Of a stretch of DNA of 10,887 nt, positions 1 to 6,906 are shown piece after piece. The notes below the pieces were generated by a model that searched no databases, was not told where the DNA came from, and was given only the letters and a program-made list of their open reading frames with translations. Source of the DNA: Porticoccaceae bacterium UBA4026 (GTDB taxonomy: Bacteria > Pseudomonadota > Gammaproteobacteria > Pseudomonadales > Porticoccaceae); contig DGAQ01000044.1 in NCBI GenBank assembly GCA_002382445.1, forward strand, positions 4,602-15,488, written 5' to 3'. Position numbers and translations under genes: made by a program. The stretch's first letter is position 1. Each line of letters begins with the position of its first letter.

Positions 1-1320
1 GTTGTATTAATAACAATATCAATTTTTTTATCATCTAGGTATTCAACGATGTGCGGAGATCCTTGAGTAACTTTATTTATTTTTTCACATGTAATATTTT
101 CGGCATTCAGAGTGTCCGCTGTTCTACCTGTAGCAAATAATTTAAATCCAAGATCTAATAATTTTTTTGCAAATGTTTTGATAAAAGGTTTATCTTTATC
201 ATTTACAGAAATAAAAACGGATCCTTGTTTAGGAAGAAAGTTTCCAGCAGAGATTTGACTTTTTGCATAAGCCATTCCAAAATCAAAGTCTATCCCCATG
301 GACTCCCCCGTAGATTTCATTTCTGGTCCTAAAATTGTATCTACTTCAGGAAATTTATTAAATGGAAATACCGCTTCTTTTACTGAAAAAGTTTTTAGCT
401 TTTTATTTGGAATATTTAGATCTTTTAATTTCATGCCAGACATAACTTTTGTCGCTATTTTTGCTACTGATATATTGGAAGCTTTTGAAACAAAAGGAAC
501 TGTTCTACTTGCTCGTGGATTAACCTCTAAAACATAAATGGTTTTCCCCTGCACCGCAAATTGAATATTAATCAAACCTACAACTCCAATATTAAGGGCC
601 AATTTTTTTGTTTGCTCCTCAATTTGTTGAATTAGATCTTTTGAAAGAGAATAGGGAGGTATGCAACACGCAGAATCTCCAGAGTGTATTCCGGCTTCTT
701 CAATATGTTCCATGATGCCAGAAACATAGACTTCTTTTCCATCGCATATAGCATCAACATCAACTTCTATTGCGTCATTAAGAAATTTATCCAATAAAAC
801 TGGATTTTTTCCAGATACTTTTACTGCTTCTTCAATATAGGTTTTTAGTTGTTCATCATCATGAATAATTTCCATTGCTCTTCCCCCAAGTACATAAGAA
901 GGTCTGATGACGAAAGGAAAATTTATTTTCTTAGCTATTTCAAATGCCTCTTCTTTAGATCTGGCCAATCCATTTTCAGCTTGTTTTAAATTTAGTTGAT
1001 TTATTAAATTACTAAATCTTTCTCTATCTTCAGTCAGGTCAATGGAATCAAGTGGCGTTCCCAATATCGGATAATTATTATCGTGAATTGCTTTTGCAAG
1101 TTTTAAAGGTGTTTGACCTCCAAATTGAACTATAACTCCCTTAAGTTTTCCTTTAGAATTTTCTTTTTTTAAAATCTCTAATACATATTCTTCAATTAAA
1201 GGCTCAAAATATAATCTATCACTTGTATCATAATCCGTAGATACAGTTTCTGGGTTACAATTAATCATGATGGTTTCATAACCAATTTCACTCAATGCGT
1301 AGCTTGCTTGACAACAGCAG
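1..1320. other. AT-rich, SAR11-like segment joined to a higher-GC genome
   Basis: Sample lines counted by hand are about 30-35% GC here, against about 48-63% in the rest of carB. Arginine is mostly AGA and third positions are mostly A or T (aaa, gaa, att, tta), while the other side uses CGC, CGA, CTC and GCC. Residues such as EDRERFSNLINQLNLKQ and DFGMAYAKSQ resemble alphaproteobacterial CarB more than gammaproteobacterial CarB. The change falls at about 1290-1350, in the nearly invariant stretch around GQGIEFDYCC. Only carB sequence lies inside the segment, so nothing shows how far it extends. It is either an assembly join at a conserved site or an in-frame recombinant. Lineage is judged from memory of the family, not from a search. 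Confidence 0.8.
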
Positions 1321-3056
1321 TAATCAAACTCAATACCTTGGCCGATCCTGTTGGGCCCGCCACCAAGCACCATGATTTTTTCACGTGTGCTCGGCAGAGA
1401 TTCACATTCTTCTTCGTAAGTTGAATACATATATGCCGTTGCCGACACAAACTCGGCGGCGCAGGTATCAACCCGCTTATACACGGGGCGCACATTTAAA
1501 CTATGGCGATGCTTCTGGAAATCCAGTTCGTGGCATTCGAGCACCTGAGCAAGTCGTTTGTCGGCGAAGCCTTTGCGCTTGAGTTGGCGCATCTCTGCCG
1601 CGTCGATCGAGGCGAGGTCTCTACCTACTAACCCTTGCTCGATTTTGATCAGTTCTTCGATCTGAACGAGATACCAGGGATCTATACCGGTTAGCGAGTA
1701 GACGGTTTCCATAGACCAACCCTGACGGAAAGCGTCGCCAATATACCAAATTCGCTGCGCACCAACTTCGGTAAGCTCGCGGGTCAACACCTCCCGCGCG
1801 TCGCTCAATTTAGTATCGAGAATAGGCTCAAATCCACACACTCCCACCTCGAGCCCTCGCAACGCTTTTTGCAAAGATTCTTGGAAAGTGCGACCAATTG
1901 CCATCACCTCGCCGACTGACTTCATTTGCGTAGTAAGCCTGTCGTTGGCCTCAGAGAACTTTTCGAATGTGAAGCGTGGAATCTTTGTAACGACGTAGTC
2001 GATCGATGGCTCGAACGATGCAGGCGTCGCGCCACCAGTGATTTCGTTACTCAGTTCGTCGAGTGTGAAGCCAATAGCAAGCTTCGCGGCAACTCGTGCA
2101 ATGGGGAAACCTGTTGCTTTAGAGGCAAGCGCCGAACTGCGCGAAACGCGCGGATTCATTTCGATAACAACGAGGCGGCCATCTTTAGGATTAATACCGA
2201 ACTGTACGTTCGATCCACCCGTTTCGACACCGATTTCACGGAGTATCTCGATCGACGCGTTGCGAAGAATTTGGTATTCCTTGTCGGTGAGAGTCTGCGA
2301 CGGCGCAACAGTAATCGAGTCGCCTGTATGAACACCCATCGCATCGAAGTTCTCGATCGAGCAGACGATGATGCAGTTGTCGTTAGTGTCTCGAACGACT
2401 TCGAGCTCGTATTCTTTCCAGCCAATTAAAGACTCGTCGATTAACAATTCACTTGTTGGCGACAGTTCTATGCCGCGCTGGCAAATCTCTTCAAACTCTT
2501 CTTTGTTATAGGCGATTCCGCCGCCGCTGCCGCCCATGGTGAACGAAGGGCGGATAATACAAGGAAACCCTATCTCTTCGAGGGCTTCGAAGGCTTCGGC
2601 CATATTGTGTGCGATCTGGTGGCGAGGTGTTTCTAGTCCGATTTTTTTCATCGCGCGGTCGAACAATTCGCGGTCTTCGGCCTTATCGATCGATTCGCAT
2701 TTCGCGCCAATTAGCTCGACGCCGTATTTATCGAGCACACCATGGCGATTGAGGTCGAGCGCGCAGTTAAGTGCGGTCTGACCACCCATCGTCGGCAGGA
2801 TCGCATCGGGGCGTTCCTTCTCGATAATTTTCTCAACTATCTCCCAGTTGACCGGCTCGATGTACGTGGCATCCGCCATCGAGGGGTCTGTCATAATAGT
2901 TGCGGGGTTTGAGTTAACGAGGATTACGCGGAGCCCCTCTTCCTTCAGCGCCTGACACGCTTGGGTTCCCGAGTAGTCAAACTCACAGGCTTGGCCGATG
3001 ACGATGGGGCCGGCGCCGAGTATTAGAATGCTTTGAATGTCTTTGCGTCTTGGCAT
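1..3056 (-). CDS. carB: Carbamoyl-phosphate synthase large subunit, 3' end cut by window edge; compositionally chimeric
   Basis: CarB makes carbamoyl phosphate from two ATP, bicarbonate and the ammonia passed on by CarA, for arginine and pyrimidine synthesis. The frame starts at ATG 3056-3054 (MPRRKDIQSILILGAGPIVIG) and I read it codon by codon to position 1 without a stop or frameshift, about 1018 codons. E. coli CarB has 1073, so roughly 55 C-terminal residues are missing off the window. Visible parts are the first ATP-grasp half (GQACEFDYSGTQA; NPRVSRSSALASKATGFP), an oligomerisation region, the second half beginning at GGGPNRIGQG (about residues 565-574), and the allosteric domain with the TGRT, NKV and INTT ligand positions kept. 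The ribosome site is weak (AAGAGAG upstream). Residues 1 to about 575 are gamma-like with mixed-GC codons. The rest is AT-rich and alpha-like, for example the motif IDFDFGMAYAKSQ. The function call is certain; whether it is one natural gene is not. Confidence 0.95.
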   Translation of the reverse strand, partial: MPRRKDIQSILILGAGPIVIGQACEFDYSGTQACQALKEEGLRVILVNSNPATIMTDPSMADATYIEPVNWEIVEKIIEKERPDAILPTMGGQTALNCALDLNRHGVLDKYGVELIGAKCESIDKAEDRELFDRAMKKIGLETPRHQIAHNMAEAFEALEEIGFPCIIRPSFTMGGSGGGIAYNKEEFEEICQRGIELSPTSELLIDESLIGWKEYELEVVRDTNDNCIIVCSIENFDAMGVHTGDSITVAPSQTLTDKEYQILRNASIEILREIGVETGGSNVQFGINPKDGRLVVIEMNPRVSRSSALASKATGFPIARVAAKLAIGFTLDELSNEITGGATPASFEPSIDYVVTKIPRFTFEKFSEANDRLTTQMKSVGEVMAIGRTFQESLQKALRGLEVGVCGFEPILDTKLSDAREVLTRELTEVGAQRIWYIGDAFRQGWSMETVYSLTGIDPWYLVQIEELIKIEQGLVGRDLASIDAAEMRQLKRKGFADKRLAQVLECHELDFQKHRHSLNVRPVYKRVDTCAAEFVSATAYMYSTYEEECESLPSTREKIMVLGGGPNRIGQGIEFDYCCCQASYALSEIGYETIMINCNPETVSTDYDTSDRLYFEPLIEEYVLEILKKENSKGKLKGVIVQFGGQTPLKLAKAIHDNNYPILGTPLDSIDLTEDRERFSNLINQLNLKQAENGLARSKEEAFEIAKKINFPFVIRPSYVLGGRAMEIIHDDEQLKTYIEEAVKVSGKNPVLLDKFLNDAIEVDVDAICDGKEVYVSGIMEHIEEAGIHSGDSACCIPPYSLSKDLIQQIEEQTKKLALNIGVVGLINIQFAVQGKTIYVLEVNPRASRTVPFVSKASNISVAKIATKVMSGMKLKDLNIPNKKLKTFSVKEAVFPFNKFPEVDTILGPEMKSTGESMGIDFDFGMAYAKSQISAGNFLPKQGSVFISVNDKDKPFIKTFAKKLLDLGFKLFATGRTADTLNAENITCEKINKVTQGSPHIVEYLDDKKIDIVINT

Positions 3057-3098
3057 GTGCGCTACTGCTCTCTTGTGTTCTGATTAATTGGGATGAGT

Positions 3099-3115
3099 CG
3101 CCTCTTATGGAGGCG
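3099..3115 (-). other. Perfect 6-bp hairpin in the carA-carB gap
   Basis: CGCCTC (3099-3104) and GAGGCG (3110-3115) pair perfectly around a 5-base loop. It lies in the 74-bp space between the carA stop and the carB start. No T run follows on the minus strand, so it is not an intrinsic terminator. It could stabilise or process the carAB message, or be chance. Confidence 0.4.
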
Positions 3116-3130
3116 TCCGACAATCACGCG

Positions 3131-4267
3131 CTAACTGCGCCGCTCTAGTAGCTCGATGAAATGATCGAACAAAGGCGCTACATCATGCGGGCCCGGACTT
3201 GCTTCAGGGTGGCCCTGGAATCCGAATGCCGGCGCATCGGTGCGCTCGATACCTTGAAGCGATCCATCGAACAACGATTTGTGCGTTGCCTCGAGGTTGG
3301 CAGGAAGCGTGTCCGCGTCGACCGCGAAGCCATGGTTCTGGCTTGTGATCAGTACGCTGTTGTCACGCAGATTCTGCACTGGGTGGTTTGCCCCGTGGTG
3401 ACCGAGCCGCATCTTTATCGTCTTCGCGCCACAGGCGAGGGCGAGTAGCTGGCATCCTAAGCAAATGCCGAAAAGAGGAAGCTTCTCGTCTAGGAACACT
3501 TTGATTGCCTCGATGGCATAGTCGCAAGGCTCGGGATCACCTGGCCCGTTAGACAGAAAGATGCCATCGGGGTTCATCGCGAGCACATCGGCGGCAGGTG
3601 TCTGCGCCGGAACTACCATGACCTCGCAGCCGCGTTCAACGAGCATGCGCAAGATGTTGCGCTTGGCACCGAAGTCGTAGGCGACGACGCGAAAGCGGCT
3701 TGGCACATCTTTCCTGTGTCCGTCGACCAGGTCCCAGACGCCTTCTGTCCAAGGATACTGCGCTTTAGTCGACACGACCTTGGCAAGGTCCATGCCTTTG
3801 AGTCCCGGGAATTCTTTCGCCTTGGCTATCGCGCCTTCCTCTCCAAGGGTTTCTAGCTCTGTGCCTGAAACGATACACCCATTAAGAGGCCCTTTATCGC
3901 GGAGTACGCGAGTGAGACGACGGGTATCTATCTCAGCTATTGCTACAACTTTGCGCTCGACCAAGAAGTCTTGCAAAGTTTGCTCGCTGCGCCAGTTACT
4001 CGCAATGAGAGGCAGATCGCGGATCACAAGGCCGGTGGCCCAAACGCCGTCGGACTCATTGTCTTCGTCGTTAGTGCCCGTGCTGCCAATGTGAGGATAG
4101 GTAAGGGTTACGATTTGTTGTGCGTAGGAGGGGTCGGTCAGAATCTCTTGGTATCCAGTCATCGAGGTATTAAATACCACCTCTCCACTGGCGCTCCCTT
4201 CGGCGCCGAGTGCGACGCCACGAAAGATACTGCCATCCTCTAGTGCTAATACAGCTAGTGCGGCCAC
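3131..4267 (-). CDS. carA: Carbamoyl-phosphate synthase small subunit (glutamine amidotransferase)
   Basis: CarA hydrolyses glutamine and channels ammonia to CarB. I choose the GTG at 4267-4265 (378 aa), not the GTG at 4273. AAGGAG (4278-4273) sits five bases before 4267 but overlaps the first GTG. With this start, the nucleophile Cys in GICLGCQLL is residue 269 and the His and Glu of GFQGHPEAS are residues 353 and 355, the same numbers as in E. coli CarA. The N-terminal CPSase domain is complete (LALEDGSIFRG; FNTSMTGYQEILTDPSYAQQ; EIDTRRLTR), and the class I amidotransferase domain fills about residues 190-378. The family usually has a His two residues after the nucleophile (GICLGHQLL); here it is Cys. 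carB follows after 74 bp, so the two are probably cotranscribed. dapB lies upstream, as in many gammaproteobacteria. Confidence 0.97.
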   Translation of the reverse strand: MAALAVLALEDGSIFRGVALGAEGSASGEVVFNTSMTGYQEILTDPSYAQQIVTLTYPHIGSTGTNDEDNESDGVWATGLVIRDLPLIASNWRSEQTLQDFLVERKVVAIAEIDTRRLTRVLRDKGPLNGCIVSGTELETLGEEGAIAKAKEFPGLKGMDLAKVVSTKAQYPWTEGVWDLVDGHRKDVPSRFRVVAYDFGAKRNILRMLVERGCEVMVVPAQTPAADVLAMNPDGIFLSNGPGDPEPCDYAIEAIKVFLDEKLPLFGICLGCQLLALACGAKTIKMRLGHHGANHPVQNLRDNSVLITSQNHGFAVDADTLPANLEATHKSLFDGSLQGIERTDAPAFGFQGHPEASPGPHDVAPLFDHFIELLERRS

Positions 4268-4290
4268 TCTCACTCCTTATGCTTTTCTAA

Positions 4291-4320
4291 GTTATCGGGT
4301 CTTCGCCTTGCCAATCTCAA
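4291..4320 (-). promoter_or_regulatory. Candidate carA-proximal promoter
   Basis: On the minus strand TTGAGA (4320-4315) and GATAAC (4296-4291) are 18 bases apart. The -35 matches consensus at 5 of 6 bases and the -10 at 4 of 6. A start near 4284 would give a leader of roughly 17 bases before the carA GTG, just enough to include AAGGAG. Because a terminator lies farther upstream, carAB probably needs a promoter in this stretch, but the assignment is by eye. Confidence 0.35.
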
Positions 4321-4448
4321 TTCCCTTTTCTACTGTGCGCTTCGTGTCTTAGGCGTCGCCCGCTCTCTCGCGCTGAGCCTCTTAACTTACACGCTACGAG
4401 CGCGTTACGAGGGCCACCAGTGGGCGTAAACGACTGAAAAACAGGCAC

Positions 4449-4485
4449 AAAAAAAGCGGATGAAGAATATCTTCACTCCGCTTTT
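4449..4485 (-). terminator. Intrinsic terminator between dapB and carA
   Basis: The arms at 4452-4465 and 4471-4485 pair over about 13 bp with one bulged base around the loop 4466-4470. On the minus strand the stem is followed by seven T (complement of A 4449-4455). The stem base is A/T rich, so it could also act weakly on plus-strand transcripts. It would end dapB messages about 120 bp after the stop codon. It would also stop RNAs started at the promoter at 4530-4559 after about 75 bases. Confidence 0.85.
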
Positions 4486-4503
4486 GTAGGAATTCGCAAA
4501 GGT

Positions 4504-4524
4504 CTCAGCATTCGTCATACTGAG
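4504..4524 (-). other. Leader hairpin between promoter and terminator
   Basis: On the minus strand CTCAGTAT and ATGCTGAG pair over 8 bp (one G-U pair) around the loop GACGA. It begins at the predicted transcription start of the promoter at 4530-4559, so an RNA from there would consist of this hairpin, about 19 unpaired bases, and the terminator. An ATG inside (4518-4516) has no room for a ribosome site. Confidence 0.5.
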
Positions 4525-4529
4525 CGAGT

Positions 4530-4559
4530 ATTATAGAGACACCACCCCCAAGTTGTCTA
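4530..4559 (-). promoter_or_regulatory. Sigma-70-type promoter between dapB and carA
   Basis: On the minus strand TAGACA (4559-4554) and TATAAT (4535-4530) are 18 bases apart, matching consensus at 5 of 6 and 6 of 6. The start would be near 4523. It lies downstream of the dapB stop and upstream of the terminator at 4449-4485, so it drives either an attenuated carAB leader or a short separate RNA. Confidence 0.6.
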
Positions 4560-4605
4560 CGCAGTTCTCCCAAAATGCCAAATATAAGCGATAAGGAATC
4601 GTGAT

Positions 4606-5415
4606 CTATTCGACTAATCCGAGAACATGCTGCATCGAATACAGCCCCGCGGGTTTCGACGAGACCCACTCGGCGGCGCGCACGGCGCCACTGGCAAAAG
4701 TCATGCGGCTGCTCGCTTTGTGCGTTATTTCGACACGCTCACCCAGGCTTGCGAATGTGACTGTATGATCGCCGACGATATCTCCCGCGCGAACTGTGGC
4801 GAAACCAATCGTCTTTCGATCTCGCTCAGGCTCCTTCCCTTCGCGTCCGTAGACAGCAACCTCATCCAAATTACGTCCCAGAGTCTCGGCAATCACTTCA
4901 CCCATTTTGAGCGCCGTGCCCGATGGCGCGTCCTTCTTAAAGCGGTGATGTGCCTCTGATATTTCGATATCAACATCATCCCCCAACACCTCGGCAGCTT
5001 TGCGCAGCAGTTGCAAGCAGAGATTGACCCCGACGCTGAAGTTCGGAGCCATAACGATGGGTATTATTTGGGCGGCGGCATCAATGGCGGCAAGGTTTTC
5101 GGGTGTAAAGCCAGTGGTGCCAATAACCATCGCCTTGCCATAGCGGCAGCACAGCGCGAGGTGGCCGAGCGTGGCCTCGGGACTGGTGAAGTCAATTAGC
5201 ACACTAAACGCATCGACTTGACTCTCGAATGATGGCTTTGCGACTACGCCCAACGGCCGACCAAGCGCCAGAAGGCCGATGTCAGAGCCGACGGTTGGGT
5301 CGTCTCCAAGGACACTCGCAGCGCCAACCTTTATCGAGGCGCCGCTTGTTTCGACCGCCTCGACCAATGTTCGGCCCATGCGTCCGGCCGCCCCCGCTAT
5401 TGCTACTTCTATCAT
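4606..5415 (-). CDS. dapB: 4-hydroxy-tetrahydrodipicolinate reductase
   Basis: DapB reduces the product of DapA to tetrahydrodipicolinate with NAD(P)H in the cytoplasm, on the route to lysine and diaminopimelate for the cell wall. The 269-aa protein has the usual length. The nucleotide-binding motif GAAGRMGR is at residues 8-15, DFTSPE at 75-80, GTTG at 99-102 and APNFSVGVN at 123-131. The catalytic segment EAHHRFKKDAPSGTAL has His156 and Lys160, matching His159 and Lys163 of E. coli. The C-terminus contains ERVEITHKASSRMTFASGA. The ATG at 5415-5413 is preceded by AGGA (5425-5422) with a 6-base gap. carA follows downstream after 338 bp, the usual gammaproteobacterial order, but a terminator between them implies separate transcription. 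The ECF sigma gene diverges from it. Confidence 0.97.
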   Translation of the reverse strand: MIEVAIAGAAGRMGRTLVEAVETSGASIKVGAASVLGDDPTVGSDIGLLALGRPLGVVAKPSFESQVDAFSVLIDFTSPEATLGHLALCCRYGKAMVIGTTGFTPENLAAIDAAAQIIPIVMAPNFSVGVNLCLQLLRKAAEVLGDDVDIEISEAHHRFKKDAPSGTALKMGEVIAETLGRNLDEVAVYGREGKEPERDRKTIGFATVRAGDIVGDHTVTFASLGERVEITHKASSRMTFASGAVRAAEWVSSKPAGLYSMQHVLGLVE

Positions 5416-5453
5416 AACTAGTCCTGACTATTGCCCGCGCTCTAAAGCCTCAG

Positions 5454-5459
5454 AGTATA
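5454..5459 (-). promoter_or_regulatory. Candidate -10 element for dapB
   Basis: TATACT on the minus strand matches the -10 consensus at 5 of 6 bases and would give a leader of about 32 bases. No convincing -35 lies 16-18 bases upstream, so this is weak. Confidence 0.3.
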
Positions 5460-5603
5460 CAGACTGAGACGCTAAACCAGAATCGAACAGAATCTACCCA
5501 TCTTAGCCCTAAAAAATTCCTCCCATGCTTGTGGGAATGCAATTTATGATACAAACTGAAACATAATAAGTAGGCATTAAAACTTATGAAGCCTGCGTAA
5601 AGA

Positions 5604-6179
5604 GTGGTCCGGGAAATGGCAGAAGCAAAAACGCACAAAATCGATAGCAAAGCGGATCTCTCTCGTCGGGCGAGATACGAAAAACTGGTTGCCTCTCTTT
5701 ATCAAGATGTCTATCGGTATGGATTCTGGCTCTGTAAAAGCCAGCCCCTAGCCGAAGACCTTGTCCAAGAAACATTCTTGCGCGCTTGGCGTTCTCTCGA
5801 TAGCCTAAAGAATGACAATGCGGCCAAAGCCTGGCTTTTCACCATTCTGCGTCGTGAGAATGCGCGCCTTTACGAAAGATACCGGCCCGTGCTGGTCGAT
5901 GTCGACGAACAAGTCATCGTAGAGAAAGACAGCATCGAGCCCGACAATAAAATGGAGCGACGCTGGCTACTCGACGCGATGAACAGACTCGAAAAAGACT
6001 ACCGAGAACCACTTCTATTGCAAATCATTGGCGGTTTTAGCGGTAAAGAAATCGCGCTAATTTTGGACATCAACTCCAATACCGTTATGACGAGACTTTT
6101 TCGGGCGCGCAGCAAAGTCATCAATCAGTTGGCGTCGAAGCCGGGCAAGATCTCTTCGCAATTATTTGAAATTAAATAA
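5604..6179 (+). CDS. ECF-type sigma-70 family RNA polymerase sigma factor
   Basis: A small two-domain sigma factor that should direct RNA polymerase to a limited set of promoters. Region 2 covers about residues 28-93 (SLYQDVYRYGFWLCKSQ, AEDLVQETFLRAWRSL, AWLFTILRRENAR). Region 4 covers about 118-176 with a helix-turn-helix around FSGKEIALILDINSNTVMTRL. There is no region 1.1 or 3, so it is an ECF-size protein of 191 aa from GTG 5604, or 187 aa from ATG 5616. Neither start has a clean ribosome site, so the start is uncertain. The sequence resembles marine gammaproteobacterial sigma factors encoded next to DUF3379 proteins, and such a protein follows at 6470. It diverges from dapB. Unusually, 290 bp with two strong hairpins separates it from its presumed partner. 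Confidence 0.93.
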   Translation: MVREMAEAKTHKIDSKADLSRRARYEKLVASLYQDVYRYGFWLCKSQPLAEDLVQETFLRAWRSLDSLKNDNAAKAWLFTILRRENARLYERYRPVLVDVDEQVIVEKDSIEPDNKMERRWLLDAMNRLEKDYREPLLLQIIGGFSGKEIALILDINSNTVMTRLFRARSKVINQLASKPGKISSQLFEIK

Positions 6180-6187
6180 TGGCTGCC

Positions 6188-6216
6188 AAATAACTCACGC
6201 AAGCGATGGGTTATTT
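6188..6216 (+). terminator. Strong hairpin just after the sigma gene, terminator-like
   Basis: AAATAACTCA (6188-6197) pairs with TGGGTTATTT (6207-6216) over 10 bp with one G-U pair, and an inner CGC/GCG adds three more pairs. It begins 8 bp after the sigma stop codon. The only T-rich part is in the 3' arm, with CGCC after it, so it is not a textbook intrinsic terminator, though placement suggests message-end formation or protection. Confidence 0.5.
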
Positions 6217-6309
6217 CGCCAAAAAATCAGCTAACGAAACAAAATGATACGGCAAGGCAATACCCTCTTCTTTGACCATTCGGTGAACTTAAAACCACTG
6301 TAATTTAAG

Positions 6310-6338
6310 CAACTTAAGCGCAGAGCGCGCTTAGGTTG
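6310..6338 (+). other. 12-bp hairpin between sigma and DUF3379-like genes
   Basis: CAACTTAAGCGC (6310-6321) pairs with GCGCTTAGGTTG (6327-6338) over all 12 positions (one G-U pair) around a 5-base loop. No T run follows on either strand. As DNA it is also a near-perfect inverted repeat, so it could be a regulator binding site rather than an RNA structure. Confidence 0.45.
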
Positions 6339-6469
6339 CCCTCGTTAAACGCTGCCAAAAGTGCGAAGTGTATGTCGGAACAAAAATTAGTTTGAAAGAA
6401 AATCTCCTGTTTACCACTCAACTGTTACGAGCCTCTAGAATTCACCGCCCCATTTTTGAGTAATTCCCA

Positions 6470-6841
6470 ATGGATCAGACTGCGTTTCGTAAAGCAATTT
6501 TGAGCGACCCCTTCGCCGAGGATGCACAGGTTTTGGCCGCTGCGAATTCGAATAAGGACTTGCGAGAAATGCTCGACACTGTGCGCAGCGTCGAATCGGG
6601 AATTGAAGACCTATTGACGTCGGCACCAATCCCGCCTTTGCTCTATGAGAGATTGCTTACCTTGCCCGAGGGTGACGAGGACGACAGCGGTGAACCCCGG
6701 GCACTCACCTCAATCAACGTATCGACATTACTTGCAAGGGCTGGAGACGCAGCATGGCGGTTTAGACTTGCGATTATATTTACGCTAATTATCGCTATTG
6801 CTGCGGGCCTATCGGTGTTTATGCCTGGCCCCACGCTCTGA
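6470..6841 (+). CDS. Short DUF3379-like membrane-anchored protein, putative anti-sigma factor
   Basis: A 123-aa protein with an acidic cytoplasmic-type N-terminus (MDQTAFRKAILSDPFAED, then a helical stretch to about residue 65, including APIPPLLYERLL) and one hydrophobic segment at about residues 98-117 (LAIIFTLIIAIAAGLSVF). Only about six residues follow it. The N-terminal pattern, with FR near the start, DP, and a Pro-rich turn before an LL helix, resembles DUF3379 proteins that sit beside ECF sigma genes in gammaproteobacteria; this is from memory, not a search. No zinc anti-sigma motif (HxxxCxxC) is present. The role as sigma antagonist is inferred from position and topology. Known relatives are, as I recall, longer beyond the membrane segment, so this one seems to lack a periplasmic sensor. 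The ATG at 6470 has only a weak upstream GAG. Confidence 0.7.
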   Translation: MDQTAFRKAILSDPFAEDAQVLAAANSNKDLREMLDTVRSVESGIEDLLTSAPIPPLLYERLLTLPEGDEDDSGEPRALTSINVSTLLARAGDAAWRFRLAIIFTLIIAIAAGLSVFMPGPTL

Positions 6842-6858
6842 GGTGGACGCCTTTTTAT

Positions 6859-6884
6859 AGCCGCAGGCGCATTGGCCTGCGGCT
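6859..6884. terminator. GC-rich hairpin between convergent genes
   Basis: AGCCGCAGGC (6859-6868) and GCCTGCGGCT (6875-6884) pair perfectly over 10 bp around a 6-base loop. It lies in the 65-bp space between the ends of the DUF3379-like gene and the acyl-CoA dehydrogenase gene. Neither strand has a T run after it, so it is a likely transcript-end structure for both genes but not a standard intrinsic terminator. Confidence 0.5.
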
Positions 6885-6906
6885 CGGATAGACAATCCCG
6901 CTCTCG

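Larger units (their letters stand above)
4268..4605. other. 338-bp dapB-carA intergenic region
   Basis: No protein gene is credible here. From the dapB end it holds about 45 bp without visible features, the promoter (4559-4530), the leader hairpin (4524-4504), the terminator (4485-4449), about 130 bp without clear structure, and the candidate carA promoter (4320-4291) with the carA ribosome site. I looked for arginine-repressor-like boxes and saw none that were convincing. Confidence 0.7.

Noticed and set aside
298..537. 79-codon plus-strand open frame in the AT-rich segment
   Set aside because: It is antisense to carB, whose frame encodes conserved CarB motifs throughout; no ribosome site or recognisable product.
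1926..2429. 167-codon plus-strand open frame
   Set aside because: Fully antisense to the first half of carB. Its Arg/Cys/Asp-rich composition is what the complement of a GC-rich gene gives.
4516..4518. Possible leader-peptide ATG before carA, reading through the terminator for about 37 codons
   Set aside because: It sits about five bases from the predicted RNA start, leaving no ribosome site, and shows no run of regulatory codons.
5511..5537. Small TCCCA/TGGGA hairpin with a nearby T run on the minus strand upstream of dapB
   Set aside because: The stem is only 5 bp and extra bases separate it from the T run; too weak for a terminator or attenuator.
5531..5567. ECF-type autoregulated promoter before the sigma gene (GGGAAT with downstream A-rich bases)
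   Set aside because: No matching pair of elements with proper spacing, and no shared motif with the region before 6470 that I could defend.
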